The notes beneath the pieces were generated by a model. It had not been told where the DNA came from. It searched no databases and saw nothing but the letters and a program-made list of their open reading frames with translations. 64,000 bases of DNA from Hetaerina americana (lineage: Eukaryota; Arthropoda; Insecta; Odonata; Calopterygidae). Location of the stretch: NCBI GenBank assembly GCA_022747635.1, contig JAKTNV010000018.1:1827501-1891500 (forward strand), given 5' to 3'. Made by a program: the position numbers and the translations under genes. Shown piece after piece: positions 23,556 to 35,551 of the stretch (positions are counted from its first letter, which is position 1; the number at the start of each line of letters is the position of its first letter).

Positions 23556-24200
23556 ATTGGGAAGGAAGAGTTTGCATGCGATAATTCATAGTATTCATGA
23601 GGGAGGAATTAGACCGGGAGATTTCGTCGGATCGGTGTTAGTTCCCATCCCAAATTTGGAATCAAGCCGTATTTCATAGAACGGTAGCATTTTGATTTCG
23701 CACGCTGCCAAAGTCATTCTTGGAGGATCATGAATGAAAGGAGGATCCGAGTGGGTGCAGGAAGGAGTGAGGTCGGCGTGATGCAATAACAGTGATGGAG
23801 CCAGCAATGAGGAGGAGGATGGAGCAAAATCAGTATCTCTTTGTTTGTTTCATTGATTTCGATGAGGCGTTTGATGGAGTGAATTGGTTAGATTCATGAG
23901 TGTGTTCCAGAAGGTAGGCGTAGATCGGATGCTTTTGATGAAATTTGTGTCTGAGGAAGGAGGAGGAAAAATGTCAACTGGACGGAAAGGAAAACCAGGG
24001 AATAGGAAAGAGGGTTTGTTGGGAGCAATCCAAAGGAGGCAGGAAAGTTGGACGCCGAGCGTTTTGTTTGCAAAGGGACGTTGAAGATTTTGTTGGAGGG
24101 GAGAATGTGTGGCAGGGTCAGGAATGGGATAGGGATGTTGAACACCGTGTGAAGGCAGGAAGGAAGTGTGCGGAATCGAAGAACAGTGCAGCGTGGTAAG
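23556..24200 (+). pseudogene. LINE-1f copy with an internal deletion
   Basis: Fragments of a LINE reverse transcriptase appear in several frames: HEGGIRPGDFVGSVLVP, SHAAKVILGG, then FVCFIDFDEAFDGVNW, which is RT motif A. About 100 bp further the sequence jumps to the far C-terminal region (EGLLGAIQRRQESW and GRMCGRVRNGIGML). The part that would hold the FADD active site is deleted. Confidence 0.78.
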
Positions 24201-24370
24201 AGTCCGTTGAATGGATTATTATTCATTTAACGCACATATTCATATAAATATAAAATGGACTTACCTACGGTTGTGAGGCAATGAAAACGAGATAGCCGAG
24301 ACTGTAAACTTGATTGGCACCAGGTTATAAAGTGTTTGGGGGAATAAAACAAAGTTACAAGGTAAGATAG

Positions 24371-24485
24371 GGAGCACACACCCTAGGTCACTTGGGTGTG
24401 TTTAAGTTTCGGGTGGTGTCCTAGCACTCCCTGCCACACGCCCTTGTGGCGGCTTGCGGGGTATTAAGTAGGTGTAGAGAAAACA
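24371..24485 (+). mobile_element. SINE-C copy 3, terminal part
   Basis: The end CTCCCTGCCACACGCCCTTGTG, then GGCGGCTTGCGGGG, then TATTAAGTAGGTGTAGA carries the full hairpin. Upstream, CACACCC...GGGTGTG (24371-24400) can also pair. Confidence 0.7.
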
Positions 24486-24544
24486 GTGATCCGCGTATAC
24501 GTAAATCACACGCCAGTAAAGCAAAATAATAAATAAAAGGAAAC

Positions 24545-24830
24545 CAAACTTATAACCACTCGATCACTAGGGTGTGTGAAGGAATAACAGTCACTCTCGT
24601 GAATCGCATTCAAGCACACCCTCAGGTTTTGCAAGGATCCCTCCTATGCCAGTGACCCGTCAATCACACAGATGAATGCCAATTTATAATACAGATGTAA
24701 CGAACGTACGTAAACAAGCAATCGCTCGCTCACTCGGGTGTGTTAGACCTTCGTGAATCGCATTCGCACTCACTCGTTCAGGGTTTACAAGCATCCCTCC
24801 CTTCCCGTCAGCCACACAAGCACAGACAAA
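24545..24830. repeat. Diverged two-unit tandem repeat
   Basis: Two segments (about 24545-24650 and 24715-24825) share, in order, CTCG(A/C)TCACT, GGGTGTGT, GTGAATCGCATTC, CAGGTTT/CAGGGTTT and ATCCCTCC. Spacing is similar and identity moderate by eye. Confidence 0.5.
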
Positions 24831-24879
24831 AAATAAGGGAATAAATATCGGGGTTGGGTAAGTGCCTACAGAAAACGCA

Positions 24880-25105
24880 TATTCATACATCAGTTATATT
24901 TGTAGGTACATGTGTGTGTTAGTTGGGTGTTCGTGTGTTTGCATATGTTTGGGTTGTTTCCGTGAATGTATACCATGTTTTGCTTGTGGATTGTATGAAC
25001 TTGTGGCTTTTACATTCATTTTTTTTCTTAATTACGAGTGGTGCCCTAACACCCCCCGCCACAAGCCCTTATGATGGCATGCGTATTAAGTAGATGTAGA
25101 AGTAA
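24880..25105 (+). mobile_element. SINE-C copy 4
   Basis: The body (GTGTTTGCATATG, GAATGTATACCATGTTTTGC) is followed by CTAACACCCCCCGCCACAAG and a shortened hairpin 3' strand (CATGCGTATT). It ends in AAGTAGATGTAGAAG. Confidence 0.7.
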
Positions 25106-26235
25106 CGCACACTTCACCTCGATTTTATCTAGGCTCTATGAAATAAGTAAGCCCTTTCCTAGCTTTCCAGTTATCCTAGTTGTTTTTGCGGATCGGAGGA
25201 CGTGATGGGCGAAATACGCTTGAGGTTCGAAACCGTTCTTTTCCCCAATTCCTCCCTTCTATTTTGGATTTCATTTCAGCCCGAAGAAGTACCGTTCGCT
25301 GGACTCTTCCAAGGGTATTGTTTATTATCCTCGGCCTGGCGAGAACCGTTTTATGCCTTCCCTTTCGGCCGTTGGCATTGTGAATTCCACACGAGGGTTG
25401 GTCCCACTTGGCCTTTCCCTTTTGTCTAAAGCCCAGGGAGTAGGGCTTAGTGCATCAATACGTTCGTGGAAGCCCTAAATGCTACCGTGATGCGATATCG
25501 TCGAGATCCTCGGCCCTTCCGTACTTGGGGAATTCAGCCCTCCGGGGCTGTTCGCGGCATTCCTCGTTGACCGCGATGCAAGTAGGAATGTTGGTTGCTA
25601 ACCTCTACATGGAACCTCTTTATCTTTCCCAGGTTTCGTTCTCAATAGCGTCTCCTCACCTCGGTAACACCCAATTCTCTCCCGTCGCATGAGCATCCAT
25701 CCATTCGCATCGGTGGTTTCCCGAAAGAATGAACCTCAATGTGGTGACCTTCACCGCCATTTAGGCGTTGACCTAAATGATAAGAGCGTCATTGGCTGAG
25801 GTCATCCGCCAAGGACACGCACACCTACGTGTCGAGGGATATTGCAATGTTTACTTGGATGCATTGCATAGGTCGATCCCCATGGTGACTGTTACGTAAA
25901 TAACGGGCCATAATCGCATAAACTGCACGGGGGACCGCGAAACTGTGCGACACCGTTTGCATTTCCTTTGGATAAACTATCCAATGACTCTAATCCCACC
26001 GAATAATACCCGGCCTCCTTCGAATAGTATTCGCAGAATACTCTTTAGAGCGTAGTAGTTAAATCGCCGGCCAGGGTTGGCACCATACTCGCTATCTGAC
26101 CGACTTCCACGCCCGAATTATCACTTGCATACATGCGAGTCTAAGCGATATTCGGCACTTTTAGCAAAGTTCAGAACACTCTTATGGGTCAGGTTATACA
26201 GCGCAGATAAGATATGGGAGAAAGACTCAAGTACA
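25106..26235. other. Low-repeat DNA, no feature recognised
   Basis: Composition is balanced with moderate CpG and I saw no internal repeat or match elsewhere in the window. Short frames are not convincing. This is among the least repetitive stretches here. Confidence 0.35.
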
Positions 26236-26263
26236 GGTATATATATATATATATATATATATA
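26236..26263. repeat. Short TA microsatellite
   Basis: About 13 TA units. Confidence 0.9.
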
Positions 26264-26387
26264 AGTATTCGTTCTTTCCTCAGACAATCAGGAATCATAA
26301 AAAATCGAAGTCACATTAAAATATTTTTAAAAATCAAATTAAAATCTAGATCAAGGTTAAACGTTGCGTAGACATCTATCTAACAAC

Positions 26388-26650
26388 AAAATACCCCGCG
26401 AGTTGCCTCAAGGACGTCTGGCGGGGGGTGTTAGTAAAAAGGAACAATACCAAATGCAAAATAAACACATCCATGCAAAACTACACCCACAGCGGCGTAC
26501 ACACTCATGCAAAAATCCCTCAATCCAACACTCACCCGAACACATATACCATACACGATCTCCTAAACTTACAGACAACTGCAAACACCATGTGCATTCG
26601 TGGGTGCATTTGCTTGTGTATATTAGTTGCGTGTATATGTATATACATGT
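26388..26650 (-). mobile_element. SINE-C copy 5
   Basis: The minus-strand 3' end is CCCCCCGCCAGACGTCC...CTCGCGGGGTATTTT. The body carries GTACGCCGCTGTGGGTG and TTTTGCATGGATGTG. It points away from copy 6, so the two form an inverted pair with hairpins at the outer ends. Confidence 0.72.
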
Positions 26651-26654
26651 GTTT

Positions 26655-26835
26655 AGGATAAAATATGTTTTGAATGAATATATACGGACCATCTATTGGC
26701 CCTATGCGTCCATGTGGGTGTGTATTGGCATGGTTTCTTTTATGTCGTAGCATCCTTATTTTACGGATGGTTTCCTAACACCCTCTGCCACACGCCCTTT
26801 GCGGGGCATTGTGAAGATGTAGATGTAACCCACAC
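26655..26835 (+). mobile_element. SINE-C copy 6
   Basis: The end CCTAACACCCTCTGCCACACG then TTTGCGGGGCATT lacks the inner GTGG strand. It is followed by GAAGATGTAGATGTAA. Confidence 0.65.
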
Positions 26836-27894
26836 AGGTCACTTCCCGTGTGTGGTTTGCACTAGCGGTGAATACAATAATAATAAAATTTAAAACTATA
26901 GCGGCTTTTACAATTGTTGGGCCATTGATTTGAATAGCGAATGCTATAGACGGAAATCACTGATTAATTGACTGGCCTTGTTATTCGGTTGCATATTTTT
27001 TGGGGAACATTTTGCAGCATTTTCGCAGGGCTAGTGGCACTACTTATTTATGTGATTGTTTCCCCTACGTGCCCTCTGATGGAGTTTACCCGATGGTCAT
27101 GGAGGGGGGAAGGGGGGGGTGAGTAAAGAGGGGATGGAAGGGGAGCCCTGTGTTTATATAGCGATTAAATGATTTAATTTTCGAGTTTGAATTGATTGTG
27201 TGCTAATTTTTGGTGACTGATGCTTTTGTTTATAATTCTTCTAGATTAAGTTAGAAAATGAACGAATACAGAACCAAGATAATTTAGAGAAATGATCGCG
27301 ATAAAAAGCAGTACATATATTTGGAATTAATATTCCCGTAGTATCATTATTTCAAATTGATGACATTTGACATTTTTGAAATAGGATCTAGGCGAAGTTG
27401 CGGAAAAGCGGTCAAACTTGGAATAATTAGCGGAAATATGTCTCAAATATTTCAAAAATGTTTTATGTTTCCCATTAATAGGTATTGATTATCTATTGAT
27501 TTTATGGACTAGGAGAAGTTTCTAAAGTTTTGCGAAACGCGGGATGGAATGTTCGGTGGATGTCATCTGCACTGCTGATGCCATTACGTCTAATATTTTG
27601 TTCCCTGGAAACCAATCGACCAGTGTGTGCGGAGTGATGGTCCTGTTAAGAGAAAGTTTGGCATGGAATCAGATCGAGGAGCTGACGAAGTACGAATCAA
27701 GCCTCGAGGAATTGGAACGACTGCAATTGCCAGCTGCAAGTGATTATTAATCGACTTGGCATCTTGAAACTTCAAGTGATGTCCCGCCGATCCACTCTCT
27801 CGATGGCCGGTGGGCCGCCGAGGACGGCCCGCGCGGACAAATTCGGACGGCGGCGGTGGACTGCGAATCACGGCCAGCAAGGCTTCGGCAACGA
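26836..27894. other. No gene recognised
   Basis: AT-rich DNA runs to about 27540. From 27544 to 27750 there is an open plus-strand frame of 68 codons with less biased composition than most. I recognise nothing in it and see no convincing splice context. Confidence 0.3.
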
Positions 27895-27950
27895 CCGGAA
27901 TACCCCGCGAACCACGAAGAAGGCGTGTGGCGGGGGGTGCGAGCACCAGT
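27895..27950 (-). repeat. SINE-C copy 7, terminal hairpin only
   Basis: The minus strand reads CACCCCCCGCCACACGCC...GCGGGGTATT. It sits inside GC-rich sequence and the body is not evident. Confidence 0.6.
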
Positions 27951-28900
27951 TGGGAAGGCTTAAAGAAGCGATGGTGGAGGATATGGGAGGGGAGGGGGGA
28001 AAGGGAAAAATATTCAGGTAAAAAAAACTATCAAGTAGCGTGCAAATTTGTATGCATGTTGGCGAAAGACTCGATTCACTACAAGGATTAATTTACCTGA
28101 CATAAATTAGTGACTTGTTATGCGAAAAAAGGGAACAAAAATGAACCACAACCATTTACGCGACGGGATTCCCCCGCCATAACAAGGCAGGCCATGCAGA
28201 ACTGATAGGTAAGGAGGGGAAATTGAACTATCACATGGGGTTTGGAGCCCTCCCACCCGTTCGGGGCCGTTCCCCACCTCGGCAGGGAATGTATTTTTAA
28301 GCAGCTCCTTTTAATGTTGGTGATTAGCAATGCCCCCGTCCTTTGCCGCCTCCCCCAATTTCCCACGTCTTCACCCCAAACGGAACGGGAGGAGAGGAGC
28401 CTTCTCCACGTTTGCCTCCTCTCGTGGGTGCCGAAGTGAGCGACCGACGGACCACTTTATCGTAGCAAGGAGCGGGGGGAGGGGGGGAAAGGGATTGAGC
28501 CCGTCTGTCGAGTGCGGTCCAAAAGCCAAAAAAAATTAATGAATAATCAAAGCGGGGTCCTTGTCTTGCTCTCCCCCATTAGGTCCCCGTATTGGTTTAA
28601 TCCAAGTAGAACGTCTCTCCTGAGACACCCTTTCGGGTAAAGAGCTAATCGGTCTCATCTCTTGAGGCTGGCGCAGCAACGGAGAGCTCGAACCCGGATC
28701 CCGAAGGAGGTTATCCCCCCGAATGCTCATTCGGTCTGGTTTTTTCCCCAATTCGGGTTTGCAATCAGGGGTTTTTTTATTGGATAAATTTGAATTGATG
28801 CGTGAGCAACCGTCTGCAAATGAAACACCTCGACCGCTTCGCCGTGGTTGTCTGAATGCCTCTCCACGATATCTCAAGTTCCTATGGAGATGGGAGGGAG
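27951..28900. other. No gene recognised
   Basis: A B-box-like GGGTTCGAGCTC (minus strand, near 28688) is the only RNA-gene-like hint and lacks an A box at the right distance. Confidence 0.35.
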
Positions 28901-29770
28901 AGAGGAGTGGTTGAGAGGGCGAGTCGCTGGGGTTTATGGTCGTCCTGCTCTCGTCCCTCCCCTTGGGAAAGCAGAAGTCCCGGGCTAGGTTCGCCCTTCC
29001 GAGATCCCCTCGTTTATCCCTATAAACGCCGCCGATTACATCTGGCAAACAATGCGCTATCAAGATGGAGGCGGAGTAAGAGGGGCGGGAGCGGAGGGGG
29101 TGTGTGTGTGGGGGGGGGCGGCCTTTTTGGCATTGGGAGGGGGGGGTGGAGGAGGCATTGGAGGAGAGAATAGCCAGGTTAAATTGTTTTCCTCCTGTCT
29201 CGCTCGGGCTATTCCTCGAGATTATTTAAGGTGGCCATCAAGGGAGTTGAGGCTGAAACCGGATTGGTCGAGGGCCCGTCTCAGTCGCCATCCGTATCCC
29301 ACCCCCCCCCCCCATCCTCCCTCTCCCCCCCACGCCAGCCATGCTTATCCTCCCACCCCTCCCTTCCTCCCCCCGCCCTCCACGACCCAGTGGCCGCCGT
29401 GTGTTTTTCACGGAGGAGAAGGAAGCAGGGAGGTCCCACCCCCTCCCCTATCCCCCGCCCCCCTTGATCCCCTCCCACCCGGCACACACGCGGGTAGGTG
29501 GGGCGCATACGCTCGTACACACATGCGTTCGGCGAGCACGCCTTCGTGACGACGGGGCGGGATTTGAATGATTTTTCCCGCAGAGGCACGCTCGCCCCCC
29601 CCCCTGCCCCCCTCCCTCTTGCCCCCGTCTTGCCCGCCGCATATTGCCCGGCGCGGGGGGCAACGCGGCGTGGAAACCCGACGGGGGGACTCAATTTGGG
29701 GGGAGGACAGGGTGTTTTGGGAGGGGACAGGATCAAAGGTGGCGTTTTCGAAATATTCTTAGTTCCACTA
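28901..29770. other. GC-rich strand-skewed island
   Basis: It is G-rich at 29075-29165 and C-rich at 29300-29480, with CpG throughout. Frames of 100-175 codons are compositional. Confidence 0.45.
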
Positions 29771-31811
29771 ACTGCGAAAATGCGGTCCAGGGATTCCGTC
29801 GCTCTCATTTTCCCATCGCAGTTTGGTCACTCTTTTTGAAAATGTAATCTGTTTTGGAATTTAACAACCCACGTATTGCCTCTGTCGAGATTTGAAAGTT
29901 GTCTCTTTTCCAAATTTATTTACCAGAATCCAATCTGTTGTCCCTGGTCTTATATCCTTGCCATTTTTGTATCGAAAATAAACTACTGTGCTGAACTACG
30001 GTGTTCTTGAGTGGCTTCAATTGTTTCGATCACGTGGGAATAAAAACATCTTACAGAAGGGCGGCTTAAGATTAACCCGATTAAATTTCGTGATCCGACT
30101 GGCTTTTTGTCCGGACACTTTTAATGTATATATTTTTAGTTCTATTGGTTTACAGTGAGTCGTCATGGCTCATTAGTTACTAAGACGTTTTTTAAAGGAG
30201 ACTCCGTCCAGTCTATTTTTTCCTTTTGTTCATATCCTGTTAAAACGTGGAAAAGGATTTACTGTTCTTTCCGTCGTAAATTTCTTTAATTATTGATCTT
30301 TGAATGCGTTTAAACGAGAGAAACGGACATCGGAGGATGAAAAGCTGAAGGAAGCCATAGCTCTTGATTTCTAATTCTTATAGTCATGAAATGTTTGTAT
30401 TTAACCCCTCGATAATTGGTATTGTTCAACAGTGAAAATGTAACATTAATTTTGTGCGCATTATAGGAATGTATACATGTGTGTGATAATAATTTTAGGT
30501 GACTGACTGCCATGGATGGCATGGGATTTGCCATGTTATTCAAGGAATTAAACATTTCTTTTTCCTGAAAGCCATCCATTTATTGAGGTTGACAAGCAAG
30601 CATCTTGGTTACTTTGAACATTAATTTCAAGATAATTGTTTGGCAAAATAATGATAAGCGTCTCTAAGCTGGAGAGCAAAATCATGGATCAAAGCGCATT
30701 GAGCGGTAATTGAGAAGGGATCATCATTAGCCCTGGACCAAGTCATTGTGCACTGCGCACGCTAGGTTTTGTTGGTCATCGTTATCGGTTCACTGAACAT
30801 GCCCGCAGAATTGTTTCCCAGCTGTGAGAGACGAGATTCCCTCGCGGGGGTGATTTTTTTGTTCGCCTTCCATTCTAAGATCCACTTCCTTCGAGCGTAA
30901 ACTCGCGGGGAGAGGCATTCACTTCGGCGGGGGAAAAATCTTTGGATCGCTGCTGGATTCTGCCCAGGGTGTCCCCAGCACCATAGAACCCCCCCCCTTC
31001 CTGCCCCCACGGTTGGGCCAGCTCCCCCAGGATCAGGATGGAAGGGTGCTGCATATCCTCCCCGCCCCCCACTTATCCCCATAATCCCACCACCGACCCC
31101 TCTGGCGTTCATTTTTTTGCAATGCAGCGTGGATGTCGCCCATATTTTACCAAGCGGCAGAAAAAATTAGTTCTGGCGTACGGTAAGACGAAATTACCTC
31201 TCGTTTTTGGTCTTTCTTTCCCTTTCTCACTCCCTTAAAAAAAAGCCCTCTATTCCCTGCACGTGAAAATCATTAGTTGAAGCCTACCACGACTACTTCC
31301 CTTCCACAAACGCATATTTTAACGCCGGACGTAGTACGTATAAAAATAAATATTTTCGGGGCATGTACCAACCATATTCATTCTTTCTCATAAACTTACC
31401 ACTTAGGAATTGATTTTCATCCTTTGGAGAAATTACTTCGCTTCTTGCTTTCCCCCGCCCCCCTACCCGCCCACACCCGCAGGGAGAGGAGCTGGGGGGG
31501 GGGGACGGAGCAATGCGTGCGAGGACGCATACCAAGAGCAAGTCCGACCGGCTGATTCTCTTCCCCCGCCGAGAGCCTCCTCATACTGGCGGCCCTCGCT
31601 CCGGTGTCCAGGGTGAGCTGCATCCCTCTTCAGTTACTCCCCCCCGGACTCCCCCATTGGTCGGTGCCCTCGTGCCTTTTCGAGGAGACACGCATGCGAA
31701 GCGCTACTTCTCGGTTTCTGAAGTCGATAACGGTGACGGGGCCTGGGGAATGCGGGGATTTAGCGGAGGAGATTGCCAATATTTAAGATTTTGGATGCCA
31801 TAAATGGATAG
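29771..31811. other. No gene recognised
   Basis: AT-rich DNA to about 30800, then mixed DNA with CpG and C-runs (30970-31080, 31450-31510). No family was recognised. Confidence 0.4.
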
Positions 31812-32090
31812 ATATTTTAGTACCCTGCTAGGGTGTGTGGCAGGGGGTGAATACACACCGGACTAATGTTGACTCGAATATAACCCTACCGCGGTCGGAC
31901 AATGTTATCTTCCGTGAAAAAAATGACATCTTAAATCTCTTCTACGTTTAATCTCTCAAATTAAATTGACATGATCTCTCCTATCGTAGTACAATGGGGG
32001 TAGTAATATATTTTCCACATCACTGCTTAAGAGTCATCCTTCCAATTTATGCCAGATCTTAAATCTATGATTTAACCTTCGCTCCACGAG
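31812..32090 (-). mobile_element. CR1-like LINE 3' end, copy b
   Basis: The minus strand carries the family blocks in order: TTGGAAGGATG, GGAGAGATCA, the degraded SFFPR region, CGGTAGGGT and the terminal CCCTGCCACACACCCTAGCAGGGTACT. The inner GTGG strand of the hairpin has been lost, leaving CCCTGC/GCAGGG. Confidence 0.78.
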
Positions 32091-33074
32091 TTGTCCCAGC
32101 CTAGGTCCTCTTAATATTTTGGATAATTTTTGGGGAATGATGGTAAATCACCCGTAACTGAGACGACTACTTGATAGTGAATTTTGAACTATATTTAATT
32201 ATTAATACATCGTCTTATTCTTAGAATATCCTAATCCTGTCGCTGTTGTTGGTTATTGAGCGTTTCTAAGTGTTTTGGGGTCAGTACTACTGCTGTATCG
32301 GTGAACAAAATTTTTTAACAATCGGTTGCTCTAGCAAAACCTTGTAGCGTAATGGGTGACATGCCCGCAATTGTTGGTTGGGTCATTGTTGTTAGGCCGG
32401 CGGTAGAGATGGAGTGATGAGGTGCAGGGAGGGGGGGTGGCGTGGGGGAGGGAAGGGAGTCGTCGCTGGCGCTCCGTCATCGAAGCGGACAGGAGGTTGG
32501 CCGAAGAGGGAGATTCACAATTAAGCCTCCCGATTGAGGGGTGTGTGTGACTAGTCCCTCGGACGCCATCCGAGGGGTGGTCCTGTCCCCAAGTGGGTGC
32601 GATTGCGGGAGGCGGACGCCGGAGTATCGATCGCCGCCCCCTCCGGAAGGAACGATCCTGCGGTGATGAGTAGCCCATTTCGCGAGCATTGATTGGTGGC
32701 TGATTGACGTTAAAAAGGAAACCTTTCGTCGGTGATCGGAAACATATCACATTGAAACACTTTTGAAATGAATCCATGGCCAGGCTTGAAAAATGGAGTG
32801 CTTTCAGGGAAAGATGCCATTTGATATCCGCCCAGATTTCTGCAGTTTAATGGTTTAGTTGTTGTGGGGTTGGTAAATATGCATATTTTATTTTAATAAA
32901 TTGTCTCCTTGTCTATTTTATGTTCATGAGTCAGTATTTAATGGATTGCAACTTAGTGATTTAATACAATTTATATTTGGAATTAGCTTATTTTGTCGAC
33001 ACAGGGCCGTTAAAATGCATAGTTTGCATGAAAAATATCGGGCAAAGTTTCGGAAAAATAGATTTATATGAAAT
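32091..33074. other. No gene recognised
   Basis: A GC-rich patch at 32395-32680 is flanked by AT-rich DNA. Confidence 0.4.
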
Positions 33075-33194
33075 ATTGAAGTTCTAGGCATGGTGGGCGA
33101 AGGGAGGGGTTTGTTGGGAGATGTCCTATGGAGGCAGGAAAAATGGATTAGGGGCATATTGATCGGCAGTGGGATTTTGAAGACTGTAATAGAG
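33075..33194 (+). pseudogene. LINE-1f 3' region, left half of an interrupted copy
   Basis: The sequence matches the family from GGCATGGTGGGCGAAG to GAAGACTGTAATAGAG. The continuation starts at about 33840 with AGAGGGGAGAATG. Confidence 0.8.
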
Positions 33195-33838
33195 ATAGAT
33201 AGATAGATAGTGGTCTTTATTTGGGCGAAATTGAGACCAAATGGTCCCTTCTTCCATTTAACCCATCGTCGTATACATATTATATTAGGCATTAAACTTA
33301 TAGTTACAGTAATATGTACACATAAATACATATAGACAGACATCAATTCATTAACACAGATTTGCACATCGAAAAGAAAAAAGTGTATATATATATATAT
33401 ATAGACACACACATACACATACATACACATACACACACATACATACCTATATTCATACACATACCTACACATATACATACATATCCACACACACATACAC
33501 ACTAACACACATAAACATACATACATGCATTCATACACATACATAAATACATACATAATTACGCACATATACACCCATACATACATACATATACATATAT
33601 AAATTAAGAATACACCTACATATACTCAAATTAAATGACAGTGAAGATGGAGTACAATAAAATGAGGAAAGTCTAAGCAAAGAATGAGGTTTGTGGGAAA
33701 AGCTAGGGAGAGCGTGGCAATGCTCAACTAGTAAAAACCCACGCAGGAAAAACACCCACGAAGAGAAGGGGGGTGTGAAAAACCTGCGAAAACCCTATTA
33801 ATTAGAGGAAAGATACATGTACATTGTAACAATTATTT
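33195..33838 (-). mobile_element. Insertion inside the LINE, with SINE-B-like tail and microsatellites
   Basis: The left edge starts with ATAGATAGATAG and then TATTTGGGCGAAATTGAG, TGGTCCCTTCTTCC and TTTAACCC. This resembles the 3' tail of SINE-B at 35552 and 58521, so the inserted element lies on the minus strand. The middle is ACATACAT/TATA repeats (33388-33600). The right third is unclassified. AGAG at both edges suggests a short target duplication. Confidence 0.55.
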
Positions 33839-34050
33839 TTAGAGGGGAGAATGTTAGGGAAACGAGGAAAGGGAAGGAACAGGATAGGGATGTTGGACGG
33901 GATGAAGGGAGGAAAGAAGTACTCAAGAGATGAAGAGGGAACTGATGTAGAGTAGGTTGCTGGATTTTGTGTTTTTTTAGAGTCACGAAATATTTTTTTG
34001 GTAGTTGTGTTCATCCAAAAACCTACCTCAACCGGTAGATTACCTTATCA
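33839..34050 (+). pseudogene. LINE-1f 3' region, right half
   Basis: It continues with GGGGAGAATGTTAGGGAAACG, GGGATGTTGGACGGGATGAAG and the family terminus ending ACCGGTAGATTACC. Confidence 0.85.
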
Positions 34051-34079
34051 TAATAAAAATCAGATATTGCTACATTGCC

Positions 34080-34425
34080 TCTCTAAATTCTTCGAAGTAC
34101 TTCTTTCCTTGAGTGTCATCGCACTTTTGCCACGGCGCCTTTTCCACGACTCTAAGGCTCACTGGTGGGTGGATTCCGGATTTTCCGGGGACTGTAAGGG
34201 GGTTGGGGAATCGTCGCGATGCCATATGCAGAAGGTCTTCGGAAGCAGACCGACACACGACTCTGCTCTTTTGATCGCACGTCCAAAGACCTTCGGTAGG
34301 ACGAGTTTAGCTTGCGTAGTTCTTTCGCATCGCCAAATTTTCCGTGATAATGATGTGTGCACTGGAAGTGTCTTATATCAATGCCAATAATACGATCTGC
34401 GATCATGCGCACACTTAACCAACCG
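34080..34425 (-). mobile_element. Deleted mariner relic, minus strand
   Basis: The minus strand encodes RMIADRIIGIDI, a HTIITENLAM-like helix and an AKLVLPKVF segment, matching the region between the second helix-turn-helix and the VPHEL position. It then jumps to a degraded C-terminus (SWKRR...KKYFEE). The catalytic core is missing. Homology is clear for the first part and weaker for the second. Confidence 0.65.
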
Positions 34426-35251
34426 ACACGGTCTCAATTCAGAACTTCGCGCTCACAAATATGGAAAAAAATGTTGCCGATACTTGTTTATGCAAACCTT
34501 GCATACGCGTGAGGAAATTAATTGAGAGTGAGTCAATATTGTCGGTGGAACCGGATGCTTTCGAAATTCGTCGGTGTCTCCTCCCTTCTTCCCCCGCGCG
34601 TGTATTTCTTGTCGGTCGGCGGAGTCACGGGGAGAGAGGGGCCGGGTTTCGCGGCGTGTGTGCACCTCCACCCCCCCCCCCACCCACCCGTCAGACCGAA
34701 CCAACCCTCTCCGCTCCCACGGGGAGGGAGGATGCTGGGTGGCGGGGCGCACCTGTCTCCCTCCCCGGTGCATCAAACCACAACATGCGGCATGCGATAA
34801 TAATGGTCGCTCGCCCTTGCAGATGGTCCCAGCCCCCCCCCCACACACACACCCTCCCCCCGCCCTCTCCGCCCCCGCCATCCCCCCTCCACGACATTAA
34901 AAGTAGTAGTCCCACCCTCTTCCGCGACGTCACGATCGCCGACTGTATGTCCTTGGGTCGAATTCCCCGCCGTGGCCGTTATTCATCCTATTGCCATTCC
35001 ACGAAAAGAAATCGCGGCGGCTGGAATGGGTTCGTGACTTCTGCTTCGACGTGGAATACATTTTTAATTTCAGCCGAAATTGGCATTTTGAATTTTCTCT
35101 GTTACAAGACTGCGCATGTATCGCGGATCCCGATGCTGCTTTCTTGTAGATTCGGCGGTCAAAGATATCAAGAGGTTATCGGTCGAAGTCGTTTTAAGCT
35201 TACTCCACCTATCTTGGAAGTACCGTCACATGAAACGGAAGAAATATTACA
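34426..35251. other. GC-rich island and flank, no gene recognised
   Basis: 34565-34920 is C-rich with CpG. A 269-codon plus-strand frame (34461-35270) spans island and flank, but its composition changes abruptly and it runs out of frame into LINE sequence, so I do not call it a gene. Confidence 0.45.
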
Positions 35252-35551
35252 GACATCAAGCGAAGAATAGCTCAGCTAAGCGAAGACAGCATTCGCAATG
35301 AAAATACAACTGCTGTGTTCAAAGAAGATAGAACTGCAGACGAGGAAACAATACGTAAAATATTTGTATATGGAGCGTTCGTTATATTCTATGGATGAGA
35401 AGCATGGACCATCGGAAAAGTAGGCCAGAAAAGACTGGAAGCCTTCGAAACCTGGTGTTGGAGGAGGATGCTTAAGATCAAATGGACGGAATAAATAAGA
35501 AATGAAGATGTATACAGAAGAATAGACGAAGAACGGACCTTATGGACCACC
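35252..35551 (+). pseudogene. LINE-2f reverse transcriptase C-terminal part, left half
   Basis: This second family is called LINE-2f here. The frame reads DIKRRIAQ, then (K)IFVYGAFV, then RLEAFETWCWRRMLKIKWTE, then RNEDVYRRIDEERTLW. These are hallmarks of the LINE region after the reverse transcriptase palm. Stops and frameshifts are present. The frame resumes after a SINE-B at 35761. Confidence 0.87.

Noticed and set aside
27544..27750. 68-codon frame as a host exon
   Set aside because: Composition is plausible, but there is no recognisable domain, splice context or partner exon.
28660..28720. B-box-like GGGTTCGAGCTC, possible tRNA or SINE
   Set aside because: No A box or cloverleaf at the expected distance.
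33388..33600. CRISPR-like periodic repeat
   Set aside because: It is a simple ACATAC/TATA microsatellite with no spacer structure, in animal-type DNA.
34461..35270. 269-codon plus-strand frame
   Set aside because: Composition changes mid-frame, there is no family similarity, and it ends out of frame in LINE sequence.
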